DNA of 39,763 nt from a bacterium (GTDB lineage: Bacteria > Actinomycetota > Acidimicrobiia > Spongiisociales > ZC4RG35). The notes under the pieces were generated by a model. The model saw only the letters and a list, made by a program, of their open reading frames with translations, was not told the DNA's origin and did no database searches. Where the stretch lies: NCBI GenBank assembly GCA_028823995.1, contig JAPPFD010000006.1, positions 152,995 to 192,757 on the forward strand, given 5' to 3'. Each line of letters opens with the position of its first letter. The first letter of the stretch is position 1. Positions 7,369 through 16,108 of this stretch are shown in pieces. Made by a program: the position numbers and the translations under genes.

Positions 7369-8814
7369 ATGGCTGCCACCCTCACCGGGAGCAACACCAA
7401 GTTTCGAGATGACCTGATCCGCGTGCTGGGCGCCGAACGGGTGATGGATTCGACGTTGGAACGCCACCTCTATGCCAAGGATGCAGGGGTCTACACGGGA
7501 AACCCGACCGTGGTGGTGATGATCGAAACCACCGAGGAAGTCGCGCAAGTGGTTAGGGCCGCACGGCGCCATGGCATACCGGTAGTAGCCCGAGGGGCGG
7601 GAACCGGCCTCTCCGCCGGGGCGGTCCCGGAAGTCGGCGGTATGGTGCTGGTGACCACCCGCATGAACCGGATCGAAGAGATCGACACCGAGAACCGTAC
7701 CGCCTGGGTGGGCCCGGGAGTCATCAACCTGGACTTGTCCGCCGCCACCACCCCCTTCGGGATGCACTTTGCCCCCGATCCCTCCTCCCAATCGGCGTGC
7801 ACCGTGGGAGGAAACATCGCCTGCAACTCGGGAGGTCCTCACTGCCTGTCCGAAGGGAGCACTGTCAACCATGTCCTTGCCTTGGAAGTCGTCACCGACA
7901 CCGGAGACGTGATGATCGTGGGCAGCGGGGCACCCGATCCCATCGGATTGGATCTTCGGGGCATCCTCGTCGGGTCGGAAGGCACCCTGGGGATAGTCAC
8001 CCGCGCCCTGGTGAAGCTCACCCCCAACCCCCCTGATGTGCGGACGATGGCGGTGGCCTTTCCCACCATTGAAGACGCCGCGGCCACCGTCTCGGGGATC
8101 ATCGCCGCGGGACTGATTCCCGCTGCCCTGGAGATGATGGACCAACTGATGATGCAAGCCATCGAGAACTGGCTGCACGCCGGTCTGCCCGTCGAGGCGG
8201 GAGCCCTGTTGCTGGCCGAGGTCACCGGGGTCACCGAGGCGGTGGCGGCGGAAGCGGAGATCATCACCAGCATCGCCCACGGGAACAACGCTCTGTCGGT
8301 GCAAGTGGCGGCTTCCCCCGAGGAGCGGGAGATCCTGTGGAAGAGCCGCAAGTCAGCCTTCGGCGCGGTGGCACAGGCCGCTCCTGACTACTACCTGCAC
8401 GACACGGTTGTGCCTCGCACTCGTCTCGTGGAGGCCATGCGCCAGGTGTATGAAATCGGTGAGCGGTACGAGATCATCATGATGAACGTCTTCCACGCCG
8501 GGGACGGCAACCTCCATCCTCTGATGGCCTTCGACGCCTCCGAGCCCGGTCGGCTTGACAAGGTGAAAGCCGCCGCCGACGAGTTGGTTGAACTCTGCGT
8601 CGAAAAGGGAGGCGTTCTCTCGGGGGAGCACGGCATCGGAATAGAGAAACGCCACCTGATGCCGTTGCTCTTCACGGAGATGGACCTTGACGCGCAGGCT
8701 CGCGTGAAAGAGGCTTTTGACGCCGAGGGAGTCTTCAACCCCGGCAAAGTCCTTCCGGAGGGATCCCGTTGCTTTGACTTTGGACGGCCGGTGCCCGAGG
8801 GCGCCTGGGTGTGA
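7369..8814 (+). CDS. glcD: Glycolate/lactate oxidase FAD subunit, GlcD type
   Basis: FAD-linked 2-hydroxyacid dehydrogenase subunit; with GlcE and GlcF it oxidises glycolate (or D-lactate) to the 2-oxo acid and passes electrons towards quinone. The 481 residues match GlcD. The PCMH-type FAD domain shows VARGAGTGLSAG and GSEGTLGIVT; the C-terminal oxidase domain shows FHAGDGNLHP and SGEHGIGIEK, typical of GlcD and D-lactate dehydrogenases. ATG 7369 lies 8 bases after a TATTCT box (7355-7360), so the message may be leaderless. The stop overlaps the GTG start of glcE (GTGA). The three-gene operon argues for glycolate or lactate oxidase over the single-subunit dehydrogenases. Confidence 0.9.
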   Translation: MAATLTGSNTKFRDDLIRVLGAERVMDSTLERHLYAKDAGVYTGNPTVVVMIETTEEVAQVVRAARRHGIPVVARGAGTGLSAGAVPEVGGMVLVTTRMNRIEEIDTENRTAWVGPGVINLDLSAATTPFGMHFAPDPSSQSACTVGGNIACNSGGPHCLSEGSTVNHVLALEVVTDTGDVMIVGSGAPDPIGLDLRGILVGSEGTLGIVTRALVKLTPNPPDVRTMAVAFPTIEDAAATVSGIIAAGLIPAALEMMDQLMMQAIENWLHAGLPVEAGALLLAEVTGVTEAVAAEAEIITSIAHGNNALSVQVAASPEEREILWKSRKSAFGAVAQAAPDYYLHDTVVPRTRLVEAMRQVYEIGERYEIIMMNVFHAGDGNLHPLMAFDASEPGRLDKVKAAADELVELCVEKGGVLSGEHGIGIEKRHLMPLLFTEMDLDAQARVKEAFDAEGVFNPGKVLPEGSRCFDFGRPVPEGAWV

Positions 8815-9923
8815 AGAGCCGGTTCGGCGCCATCCCTGCCGCCGACATCTCAGCCGATCAGGCCATCCCGCCGGCGGAGATCGCGGTGGCCCCCACCACC
8901 CTCGAAGAAGCCTCCGAGGCTCTTCGCATCGCCACCGAGCGCCGAATGAAGGTACTGATCTGGGGGGGTGGCAATCATCAGGGATACGGCCACCGCGTGC
9001 ATCCCGACATGGTGTTGGTCACCACCTCACTCAACCGGGTCGAAGTCTGGGAGCCCGAAGACCTGACCATTGTGGCGGGGGCGGGGGCCCGGGTCTCCCA
9101 GGTGGAGGAGATGCTGGCGGATGAGCGCCAGACCACCCTCCTGCCGCACTCTTCGCCAACCGCAACGATCGGTGGCGCTCTCGCCGCCGGGCTCAGCAGC
9201 TACAAGCGATATCGCTACGGGCCCAGCCGGGACCGGGTTCTGGAGACCACGGTGGTCACCGGTGACGGGCGCATCGTCCGGAGCGGGGGCCGGGTGGTCA
9301 AGAACGTGACCGGCTACGACATCCCCCGCCTGATGGTGGGCGCCCTGGGCAGGTTGGGACTGATCGGCTCAGTGTGCCTGAAGCTCATTCCGACGCCCGC
9401 CGCGGCGGTGACGGTGAGCGTGGACGATCCGGCAGCCGCCCTTGCTGTTCTATACCGGCCCCTAGCCGTGCTCTCGACGCCGTCGGGTCACAGCGCCTAT
9501 CTGTGGGGAACGCAGGCCGAGGTGGAGTCGCAGGCCAGCCGGTTGGGAGGAGAGGTGCAGAGCGGACACGCATGGCCGCTGATGCGTTCGCGGCCGGTCG
9601 CCTGGTCGCTGAGGCTTCCCCCCTCCCGAATGACCGAAGGCCTGGAGCGCCTGCCTGACTCCTGGGATTACGTGGCCCAGCAGGGAGTGGGGATCACAGA
9701 ATGCGTCGCGGACCAGGACGAGATCGGAGCGGCATCCGAACTCCGTGGGTGGGCGGAGTCGGTGGGCGGGGCTCTGGTGCTTACCAACGGTCCCGAGACC
9801 CTGTACGAACGGATCGACCCCTGGGGCACTCCTCCTGCGGGCCTCGAATACCAGCGCAAACTGGTGGCGGGGTTCGACCCATACCGAGTGCTCAACGGCG
9901 GCCGACTGCCGGGAGGCATCTGA
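8811..9923 (+). CDS. glcE: Glycolate oxidase FAD-binding subunit, GlcE type
   Basis: Second FAD-domain subunit of the GlcDEF complex. The 370 residues include a PCMH-type FAD domain with WGGGNHQGYG, LPHSSPTATIGGALAAG and GRVVKNVTGYD, the last being very characteristic of GlcE. The C-terminal half is shorter and less conserved than in GlcD, as is normal. The start is GTG 8811, overlapping the glcD stop by four bases; the stop overlaps the glcF ATG by one base (TGATG). Both junctions imply translational coupling and fixed stoichiometry. Confidence 0.88.
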   Translation: MKSRFGAIPAADISADQAIPPAEIAVAPTTLEEASEALRIATERRMKVLIWGGGNHQGYGHRVHPDMVLVTTSLNRVEVWEPEDLTIVAGAGARVSQVEEMLADERQTTLLPHSSPTATIGGALAAGLSSYKRYRYGPSRDRVLETTVVTGDGRIVRSGGRVVKNVTGYDIPRLMVGALGRLGLIGSVCLKLIPTPAAAVTVSVDDPAAALAVLYRPLAVLSTPSGHSAYLWGTQAEVESQASRLGGEVQSGHAWPLMRSRPVAWSLRLPPSRMTEGLERLPDSWDYVAQQGVGITECVADQDEIGAASELRGWAESVGGALVLTNGPETLYERIDPWGTPPAGLEYQRKLVAGFDPYRVLNGGRLPGGI

Positions 9924-11155
9924 TGGGCTACCAGACGCCTTACGCACCCACCCGATCCGAACTCTCCAGTTGCATCCAATGCGGCTTGTGCCTCCCCCAC
10001 TGTCCCACCTTCCGCCTCACCGGGAAGGAGACCGACTCCCCCCGGGGCCGACTGACCGCCATGGCCGCGGTGCTGGACGGAATCACGGGTATAGACGAGG
10101 TCTTCGCCGAGACCATCTCCTTCTGTCTGGGTTGTCGCGCTTGTGAGCCGGTGTGTCCAAGCATGGTGCCCTATGGAAGGACCCTGGAGGGAGCCCGGGC
10201 GGAAATCTCCGCCCAGCGCGGCGGCGTGACCCGGCGGCTTCGGGGATGGGTCATGGAGACCTGGCTCGGGAGCCCGGCGATAATGCGGGTCATCACCTGG
10301 ACGACGGCCCTGGTCCAGCAAACCGGCCTGGACCGGATCGCGCCGCGTCGAGTTCGCTCCGGTCTCAGGGGCCTGAGGCGCATCGGTTGGAGGACCCCGT
10401 CATTGAGGGGAAGGACCTTCCAGCCTGATCAGGCGCCTGTGGCCACCGTGGGACTCCTCACCGGTTGCATAATGGGTCCCTGGTTCGCCGACGTCCACCA
10501 CGCAAGCATCGCTTTGCTGGTGCGAGCAGGCTATCGGGTGGTAGTCCCCTCGGACCAGACCTGCTGTGGCGCCTTGGCAGCCCATGACGGCGCCGCTGAA
10601 GGCGCCGCCCGCCTGGCTGCCCGGAACGCCGCGGCGTTCCGTGGAGTGGATTACGTGGTGGCCAACGCAGCCGGGTGCTCCGCTCATCTGAAGGACTACC
10701 GCCACTGGGCTCCCGGAGAAGCACTGGACGAGGGTTGGCAGGTCCGAGACATCACGGAGTTGGTGGCTGACGCTGTCGAGGACGGCCGGCTTCCCCGCCT
10801 GGAAGAGGGACGCGGATTGGTGGCGCTCCAGCATCCTTGCCATCTTCGCAACGCCCAGCGGATTGTCACCCAGCCTCAATTGATCCTGGAGGCGGCCGGA
10901 CACCGGACCACACCCATCGATCCGGTGTGCTGCGGCGCAGCGGGGTTCTACTCCATTCTCCGACCCGACACCTCCGCCCGCCTCGGAAGAGACAAAGCCG
11001 ATGAGATTCGACGCAGCGGAGCCACGCTCGTGGCCAGCGCCAATCCCGGGTGCGAGATGCAGTTGCGTTCGCATCTGGCCGGCGAATACCGGGTCCTGCA
11101 CCCGGTGGAACTCTATTTGCAAGCGCTGTCGAACGCCAAGGAGAGTCAGGCATGA
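9923..11155 (+). CDS. glcF: Glycolate oxidase iron-sulfur subunit, GlcF type
   Basis: Electron-transfer subunit with two [4Fe-4S] clusters and two CCG domains. From ATG 9923 it has 410 residues. The cluster ligands are C17-x2-C20-x2-C23-x3-C27 and C68-x2-C71-x2-C74-x3-C78. The CCG motifs read TCCGALAAHDG and VCCGAAGFYS, which in related proteins bind a non-cubane cluster or the redox partner. The frame is open about 74 codons further upstream, but that part overlaps glcE and is not Fe-S-like. The start overlaps the glcE stop and the stop overlaps the ATG of the next gene (ATGA), so all four genes form one coupled unit. Confidence 0.9.
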   Translation: MGYQTPYAPTRSELSSCIQCGLCLPHCPTFRLTGKETDSPRGRLTAMAAVLDGITGIDEVFAETISFCLGCRACEPVCPSMVPYGRTLEGARAEISAQRGGVTRRLRGWVMETWLGSPAIMRVITWTTALVQQTGLDRIAPRRVRSGLRGLRRIGWRTPSLRGRTFQPDQAPVATVGLLTGCIMGPWFADVHHASIALLVRAGYRVVVPSDQTCCGALAAHDGAAEGAARLAARNAAAFRGVDYVVANAAGCSAHLKDYRHWAPGEALDEGWQVRDITELVADAVEDGRLPRLEEGRGLVALQHPCHLRNAQRIVTQPQLILEAAGHRTTPIDPVCCGAAGFYSILRPDTSARLGRDKADEIRRSGATLVASANPGCEMQLRSHLAGEYRVLHPVELYLQALSNAKESQA

Positions 11156-11739
11156 CCCACCCCTCCCCCTCGGCCTCCCAAGCGTTGGACTGGCGTTATT
11201 GGTACCGTCTGGCTGCCGGATCTTTTCGCTCCATGCTCCGGGTGGGTTTTTCGGCTGCCGGGATAGCACTCCTGGGGCTGGCCCTAGCCTCACTTCTCCT
11301 CGAAGTGGGGATCGTGGAGGGCGGTCCTGACCTGAGCATCATGGAGGCCATGAGCGCCATCGCCGCGGTGGGGGCGGTCGGCGGAGTGATCCTGGGCCTG
11401 GGAGCGGAGGCTTCCTACGGGGCGTCCGCTCTGGAAGACGAACAAGACGTCTGGCATCGGGCAGCCGGAAGAGCCTTGGCTGGACTGGCGGTTGCGATGA
11501 TTCTGGTGGCGGTCAGCGCCTTGCTTCCTCTGCCCGAGGACCTGCCCGTCACCATCGATTACGGACGGGCCACCCTCAGGGCCGCCGGGGGTGCCGGGCT
11601 CATATGCTCCCTGCTTGTCCCGCCCCTGACCGGATGGCTCTCAGTGCGAGCCGGGTTTTGGAAACCCCGTTGGGACCCTTACCTTCTGTTCGGCGCGTGG
11701 GCGGTCCTGATAATGGCGCTGTTCGCTCCTCCCGGTTGA
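11152..11739 (+). CDS. Four-helix membrane protein coupled to glcF
   Basis: Unrecognised 195-residue integral membrane protein. Four hydrophobic segments are visible at about residues 31-50, 66-84, 107-125 and 143-160, with a fifth possible near 177-192 (LLFGAWAVLIMALF). ATG 11152 overlaps the glcF stop as ATGA, so it is translated with the oxidase subunits. That coupling suggests a membrane anchor or quinone-side partner for GlcDEF, but I see no paired membrane His residues of a b-type cytochrome, and it could instead be a transporter subunit or unrelated. It converges on argS; a short CCCGG/CCGGG hairpin (11731-11745) spans its stop codon. Confidence 0.6.
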   Translation: MTHPSPSASQALDWRYWYRLAAGSFRSMLRVGFSAAGIALLGLALASLLLEVGIVEGGPDLSIMEAMSAIAAVGAVGGVILGLGAEASYGASALEDEQDVWHRAAGRALAGLAVAMILVAVSALLPLPEDLPVTIDYGRATLRAAGGAGLICSLLVPPLTGWLSVRAGFWKPRWDPYLLFGAWAVLIMALFAPPG

Positions 11740-11746
11740 TCCGGGG

Positions 11747-13513
11747 TCACATTCTCTCGGGGACGTCGATCCCCAGCAGCTCCACCAGCATGGTCAGCAC
11801 CTCCCCGGTGTAGCGGGCCAGGGTGAGCCAGGAGCCCTGACGGACGGGATCCGGTTCGCTGAGGATGTGGCATTGGTCGTAGAACCGGGTGAAGCCCACC
11901 GCCACCCGGTAGGTGTATTCGGCCAGGTGGTGCGGGGCGCGCTCGGACGCGGACCTGCTTATCGCCTCGGGCATCAGAGCCAGGGTGAGCATCAGGGCCC
12001 GCTCGGCGGGGCGCGACGGCGGAACAAGGGCGCCTGGCGCCAGGTTCTCCGCTGCCGCCCTTGCCAACAGCGACCGTATCCGCACCACGCCGTATTGCAG
12101 GTACGGACCGGTCTTCCCGGAAAAGGAGACGAACCGTTCCGGATCGAAAACGTAGTTGGAGGCCCGATGGGTCGCCAAGTCCCCGAACTTCAAGGCGCCC
12201 AACCCCACCGCTTCGGCGATGGCGTCTCTTTCCTCCGGTGAGTAGTCCCCGGCGAGATCGTTCTCTTCCAATCGAAGGCGGGCGGACGCCGCAACCATCT
12301 CGATCAGCTCGCCGAGCCTGACCACGCCTCCCTCCCGGGTGCGGAACGGACGGCCGTCCGGGCCGTTCATGGTGCCGAACCCGACGTGCTCAAGGCCCAC
12401 CCGGCACGGGGCCAGGCCGGTGAGCCGGGCCGCCCTGAAGACCCCGCGGAAGTGATCGGCCTGGCGGGCATCAACCACGTACAGGATGACGTCGGCGCCC
12501 AGGTCGTCCACCCGCATCTCGATAGTTGCCAGGTCGGTGGTGGCGTACAACGCCGCCCCGTCGGATTTGCGCAGAAGGAGGGGCGGCAGGGGCGCTTCGT
12601 CGTCGGGCTCGGCGACCTCCACCACCGTCGCCCCCTCGCTCTCGGTAACGCGTCCGCTGCCCTCCATTCTCCGGATCATCTTCTCCACCCTGTCGGCCAC
12701 CGTGCTCTCTCCATACCAGAGATCGAATTCCACCCCCAGGCGGGCGAAGTCGGCCCGCTGGCTCTCCATGGAGACTCGAACCATCTGCTCCCACAGGGCC
12801 CGATACCCTGGTCTCCCCTCCTGCAACTCCAAGGTGGCACGCCGGGCAGCCCGCGCCCGCTCCGGGTCCGAGGCGCAGGCAGCCGCCACCTCCGGGTACA
12901 ACTCGGACAGGTCCTCCAGGCTGATCGGCGACTCGGGGGGATAACCCCGCTGACGTCCCTCCTCGAAATACGGCAATCCGGGAAGTCGCTCCTGCACACC
13001 CATGATCAGCATTCCCATCTGCGTCCCCCAGTCCCCGAAGTGGGGATCGCGGGTGACCCTGTGCCCCAGATGGGCGAAGATGCGGGCCAAAGAGTCTCCG
13101 ATGATGGTGGACCGGAGATGTCCGACGTGCATCGGCTTGGCAACATTGGGCCCCCCGTAATCCACCACGACGTGACTGACCGCATCGGCGCGCGGCGCCC
13201 CCAAGCGAGGATCCGATTCCATCTCGGCGACCCACTGGGCCAGGAACCGGTCGGAGAGACGGATGTTGACAAACCCGGGTCCGGCCGGGAGTACCTCTCC
13301 GAACCTCTCGTCCTGCCCGGCGCGTTCGGCTACCGCGACCGCCAGGCTCCGGGCGGACTGTCCCGCAGGGCGGGCGGCAGCCAGGGCGCCGTTGCACTGA
13401 AAGTCCCCCAACTCGGGGCGTTGGGAGGGAAACACCTTGCCATAGCCCCGGTCAAGACCCAGTTCTTCGAAGGCCGAGCCGAAAACCTCCCCCAAGAGGG
13501 AAATCAGGGACAT
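11747..13513 (-). CDS. argS: Arginyl-tRNA synthetase
   Basis: Class I aminoacyl-tRNA synthetase charging tRNA-Arg. The 588 residues show the N-terminal Arg-tRNA-synthetase domain (ELGDFQCNGALAAARPAG), the HIGH equivalent HVGH in NVAKPMHVGHLRS (about 124-135), the region RPFRTREGGVVRLGEL in place of KMSK, GPYLQYGVVRIRS, and a C-terminal DALR anticodon-binding domain ending in LLGIDVPERM. ATG 13513 is chosen because GGGGAGG lies seven bases upstream. The same frame remains open for another 290 codons upstream, but only because it runs antisense to the amidase gene. Confidence 0.93.
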   Translation of the reverse strand: MSLISLLGEVFGSAFEELGLDRGYGKVFPSQRPELGDFQCNGALAAARPAGQSARSLAVAVAERAGQDERFGEVLPAGPGFVNIRLSDRFLAQWVAEMESDPRLGAPRADAVSHVVVDYGGPNVAKPMHVGHLRSTIIGDSLARIFAHLGHRVTRDPHFGDWGTQMGMLIMGVQERLPGLPYFEEGRQRGYPPESPISLEDLSELYPEVAAACASDPERARAARRATLELQEGRPGYRALWEQMVRVSMESQRADFARLGVEFDLWYGESTVADRVEKMIRRMEGSGRVTESEGATVVEVAEPDDEAPLPPLLLRKSDGAALYATTDLATIEMRVDDLGADVILYVVDARQADHFRGVFRAARLTGLAPCRVGLEHVGFGTMNGPDGRPFRTREGGVVRLGELIEMVAASARLRLEENDLAGDYSPEERDAIAEAVGLGALKFGDLATHRASNYVFDPERFVSFSGKTGPYLQYGVVRIRSLLARAAAENLAPGALVPPSRPAERALMLTLALMPEAISRSASERAPHHLAEYTYRVAVGFTRFYDQCHILSEPDPVRQGSWLTLARYTGEVLTMLVELLGIDVPERM

Positions 13514-13627
13514 CGGGCCGCCTCCCCAAAAAGGCCGTGATCGACCATCCCCAGACTCAGGAAATCTCTCCTTCCAACAGGTGCGGTGAATACTACAAAG
13601 CCAACCGGGTCTGCCATCATTGGGGCT

Positions 13628-15154
13628 ATGAAAGCAACAGAGTATCGACGCTACGACGCGGTTGGCCTGGCCGCGCTGATCGCCAACCGCGAGATCTCGG
13701 CCCCAGAGGCGCTCGAGGCCGCCATTCGCCAGACTGAGGCTCTCAATCCCGCCCTCAACGCGGTGGTCCACACCACCTATGACCGGGCCCGCCGACTCGC
13801 GCAGGCCGCACTGCCCGCCACCCCACTGGCCGGTGTCCCCTTCATGCTCAAGGATCTCGGCCAACTCTGGGAAGGGGTGCCCACCACCTCCGGGTCCAGG
13901 GCCCTGCTGGACTTCATAGCTCCCTTCACGACCACCCTCACCTCTCGTTATCTGGGTGGAGGCCTGGTCATTCTGGGGAAAACCTCCACTCCCGAGTTCG
14001 GCATGGCGTCGGTGACCGAACCGGCGGTGCATGGCCCCACCCACAATCCCTGGGCGCCGGGGATCACCGCCGGGGGATCCTCGGGCGGGTCGGCCTCGGT
14101 GGTGGCGGCTGGAGTGGTCCCGGCGGCCCACGCCAGTGACGGGGGAGGTTCCATCCGGATACCCAGTTCCGCCTGTGGCCTGGTGGGGCTCAAGCCAACC
14201 CGGGGTAGGAACCCGGTAGGCCCGGTCATGAGCGAGGGGTGGTACGGTCTGGCTGCTTCGCATGTCGTCACACGGACGGTGAGAGATTCTGCGGCGTTTC
14301 TCGATCTCAGTCACGGACCCGAGGCGGGCGATCCCTACGCGGCGCCGCCCCCCGACGGTCCCTACCGGCAAGCGGCGCAGGCGCCGCACCGCTCCCTACG
14401 AATCGGCGTGGTCGAGGGAGCGATGACCGGTGATGTGGACCTGGACCCCGAATGCCTCCTGGCGGTCGACCGGACCGTCTCGCTCCTGGAGGAACTCGGC
14501 CATCGGGTTGAACGGGTCTCCACCGGGATCGGCCCGGGGCCGGGGAGGCGGGCGATGCTGACCCTTTCGGCGGTGGACACGGCCTGGATGGTGGAGACCT
14601 TCGACGTCGATGTCAGCAAACTGGAACCTGCCAACCAGGTGGTCGTGGAAGCGGGAAAGACGGTCTCGGCCACCGACTTCGCCGACAACCTGTATCTGGT
14701 GCGCCATTACGGTCGGATCATGGGTCGGATCATGGAGGACCACGATGTCCTGGTCACATCCACCCTGGCTACTCCGCCCTGGCCCCATTTCGCTCTCCAG
14801 CCCGGAGCGGAGCAGAGAGAAAGGATCGCCGCCCTGCTGGAAGGCCGGTACACCGGCTCCGCCTTCGAGTTGATGGAGGAACTTGCCACCAAGTCCATGA
14901 ATCGGATCCCTAACACCTGGCCGTTCAACATGACCGGCCAGCCCGCCATGTCCCTGCCGATTCACCGCGCGGAGTCAGGGCATCCGGTGGGTGTCCAGTT
15001 CGTAGGCCGCTTCGGGAGAGAGGACACCCTGTTCAATCTGGCCGCCCAACTGGAAAAGGCCCGCCCCTGGATCCAGGACTATCCCTTCATGGATCCCGGG
15101 ACCCCCCAATGGGCTGAAGCCGACCATCGGGCGCAGAGCGGCCGGCCCGAGTAG
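13628..15154 (+). CDS. Amidase-signature family amidase
   Basis: Ser-cisSer-Lys hydrolase acting on an amide substrate that cannot be named from sequence. The 508 residues contain the full triad: K75 in VPFMLKDLG, S151 in GGSSGGSAS, and nucleophile S175 in ASDGGGSIRIPSS; the spacing of 24 between the two serines is the family standard. No GatB or GatC partner is adjacent, and the C-terminal half differs from GatA, so it is a free-standing amidase (6-aminohexanoate-cyclic-dimer-hydrolase-like or similar). ATG 13628 is preferred; an in-frame ATG at 13586 would add 14 residues without family character. PAC2 follows 9 bp downstream. Confidence 0.88.
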   Translation: MKATEYRRYDAVGLAALIANREISAPEALEAAIRQTEALNPALNAVVHTTYDRARRLAQAALPATPLAGVPFMLKDLGQLWEGVPTTSGSRALLDFIAPFTTTLTSRYLGGGLVILGKTSTPEFGMASVTEPAVHGPTHNPWAPGITAGGSSGGSASVVAAGVVPAAHASDGGGSIRIPSSACGLVGLKPTRGRNPVGPVMSEGWYGLAASHVVTRTVRDSAAFLDLSHGPEAGDPYAAPPPDGPYRQAAQAPHRSLRIGVVEGAMTGDVDLDPECLLAVDRTVSLLEELGHRVERVSTGIGPGPGRRAMLTLSAVDTAWMVETFDVDVSKLEPANQVVVEAGKTVSATDFADNLYLVRHYGRIMGRIMEDHDVLVTSTLATPPWPHFALQPGAEQRERIAALLEGRYTGSAFELMEELATKSMNRIPNTWPFNMTGQPAMSLPIHRAESGHPVGVQFVGRFGREDTLFNLAAQLEKARPWIQDYPFMDPGTPQWAEADHRAQSGRPE

Positions 15155-15163
15155 CCTTCGAGA

Positions 15164-16024
15164 GTGTCGCAAGTCAACTGGCAGCTCTACCGGCAGCTTG
15201 GGCGTCCAACCGCCTTGGTTGCCTACCGGGGCTGGGGAGACGCCGGAGAAGCCTCCAGTCGGGCGATACAGCACGTCCTCTCTATCTACCCCTCGGTGCT
15301 GCTGACCGAGATCGACCCCGAAGAGTATTTCGATTTCCAAGTCGTCCGGCCGGAGATCTCCTTCGGGAAGGGAGGCTCCACAACCCTGAGTTGGCCGGGC
15401 ACCGAGGTTTACCTGACCACCCCGGCAGAGCAGCGTCCGCTCCTGGTGATAACCGGAGACGAGCCTCACGCTCGCTGGAAGTCATACGTCCGACAGATCA
15501 TGGACCTGTGCCGGGCGGCGGGTGTGGAAAGAGCCCTCACCATGGGAGCCTTCATGGGGCAGATCTCCCACACTTTCCCAGTCCCCATGGTGGGGCGGGC
15601 AACCGATCCCTCCCTACTCGGTCGGTACGGCCTCTTCGGGTCGAGCTACCAAGGTCCCACCGGCATCGTGGGGGTCCTGCACCAGGCCTTCGTCCAGGAA
15701 GGATGGGATGCCCTGACCCTGTGGGCAGCCGTACCCCACTATCTATCCACCCAGGACTACCCACCTGCCAGCCTGGCCCTGGTAAGAAAGGCCGCCCAAA
15801 TCCTGGAGGTGAACCTCGACGTCTCTCCCCTGGAGGTGGAGTCCTCCGAGTTCCGGGAGAAGCTTGACGCAGTGGTAGCCGAGTCCGAGGATCTGGCCGG
15901 GTACATAAAACACCTGGAAGAGGAGGCGGCCAAAGGCACCAGCCTTCACCCCCAGAGCCTGGAGGATGCCGGAGATCAGATGATCTCCGAGATCGAGGCC
16001 TTTCTCCGGCACCCCGAGAAATAG
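15164..16024 (+). CDS. PAC2-family protein
   Basis: Belongs to the PAC2 family (proteasome-assembly-chaperone-like), widespread in actinobacteria and archaea and linked to proteasome-bearing lineages; its bacterial function is not established. The 286 residues show ALVAYRGWGDAGEASS near the N-terminus, IDPEEYFDFQVVRPE, LLVITGDEPHARWKSY, VLTMGAF-like GAFMGQISHTFPVP, and a C-terminal charged helical tail with LAGYIKHLEEEAAKG. The start is GTG 15164, nine bases after the amidase stop, so cotranscription is likely. It converges on the acyl-CoA synthetase gene. Confidence 0.85.
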   Translation: MSQVNWQLYRQLGRPTALVAYRGWGDAGEASSRAIQHVLSIYPSVLLTEIDPEEYFDFQVVRPEISFGKGGSTTLSWPGTEVYLTTPAEQRPLLVITGDEPHARWKSYVRQIMDLCRAAGVERALTMGAFMGQISHTFPVPMVGRATDPSLLGRYGLFGSSYQGPTGIVGVLHQAFVQEGWDALTLWAAVPHYLSTQDYPPASLALVRKAAQILEVNLDVSPLEVESSEFREKLDAVVAESEDLAGYIKHLEEEAAKGTSLHPQSLEDAGDQMISEIEAFLRHPEK

Positions 16025-16062
16025 CTCTGCCCGGCAGGCCCGGCGTTTCTCTGCTCATCCGT

Positions 16063-16086
16063 GCCCGGTGGGCGTCCCAGCCGGGC
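16063..16086. terminator. Hairpin between convergent genes
   Basis: GCCCGG-T-GGG-CGT-CCC-AG-CCGGGC forms a nine-pair stem with one internal bulge and a three-base loop. It lies in the 84-bp gap between two converging genes. There is no T-run, so it may be a bidirectional intrinsic terminator of the T-less type common in actinobacteria, or simply a GC-rich hairpin. Confidence 0.4.
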
Positions 16087-16108
16087 CGACGGAGCGGCGC
16101 GTCTCCCG

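Noticed and set aside
9701..9922. Frame open 74 codons upstream of the glcF ATG.
   Set aside because: It overlaps glcE; the ATG at 9923 overlaps the glcE stop and begins at the usual distance from the first Fe-S motif.
13514..14389. Open frame extending argS by about 290 codons upstream.
   Set aside because: It is antisense to a clear amidase gene, has no synthetase character, and a strong GGGGAGG site marks the start at 13513.
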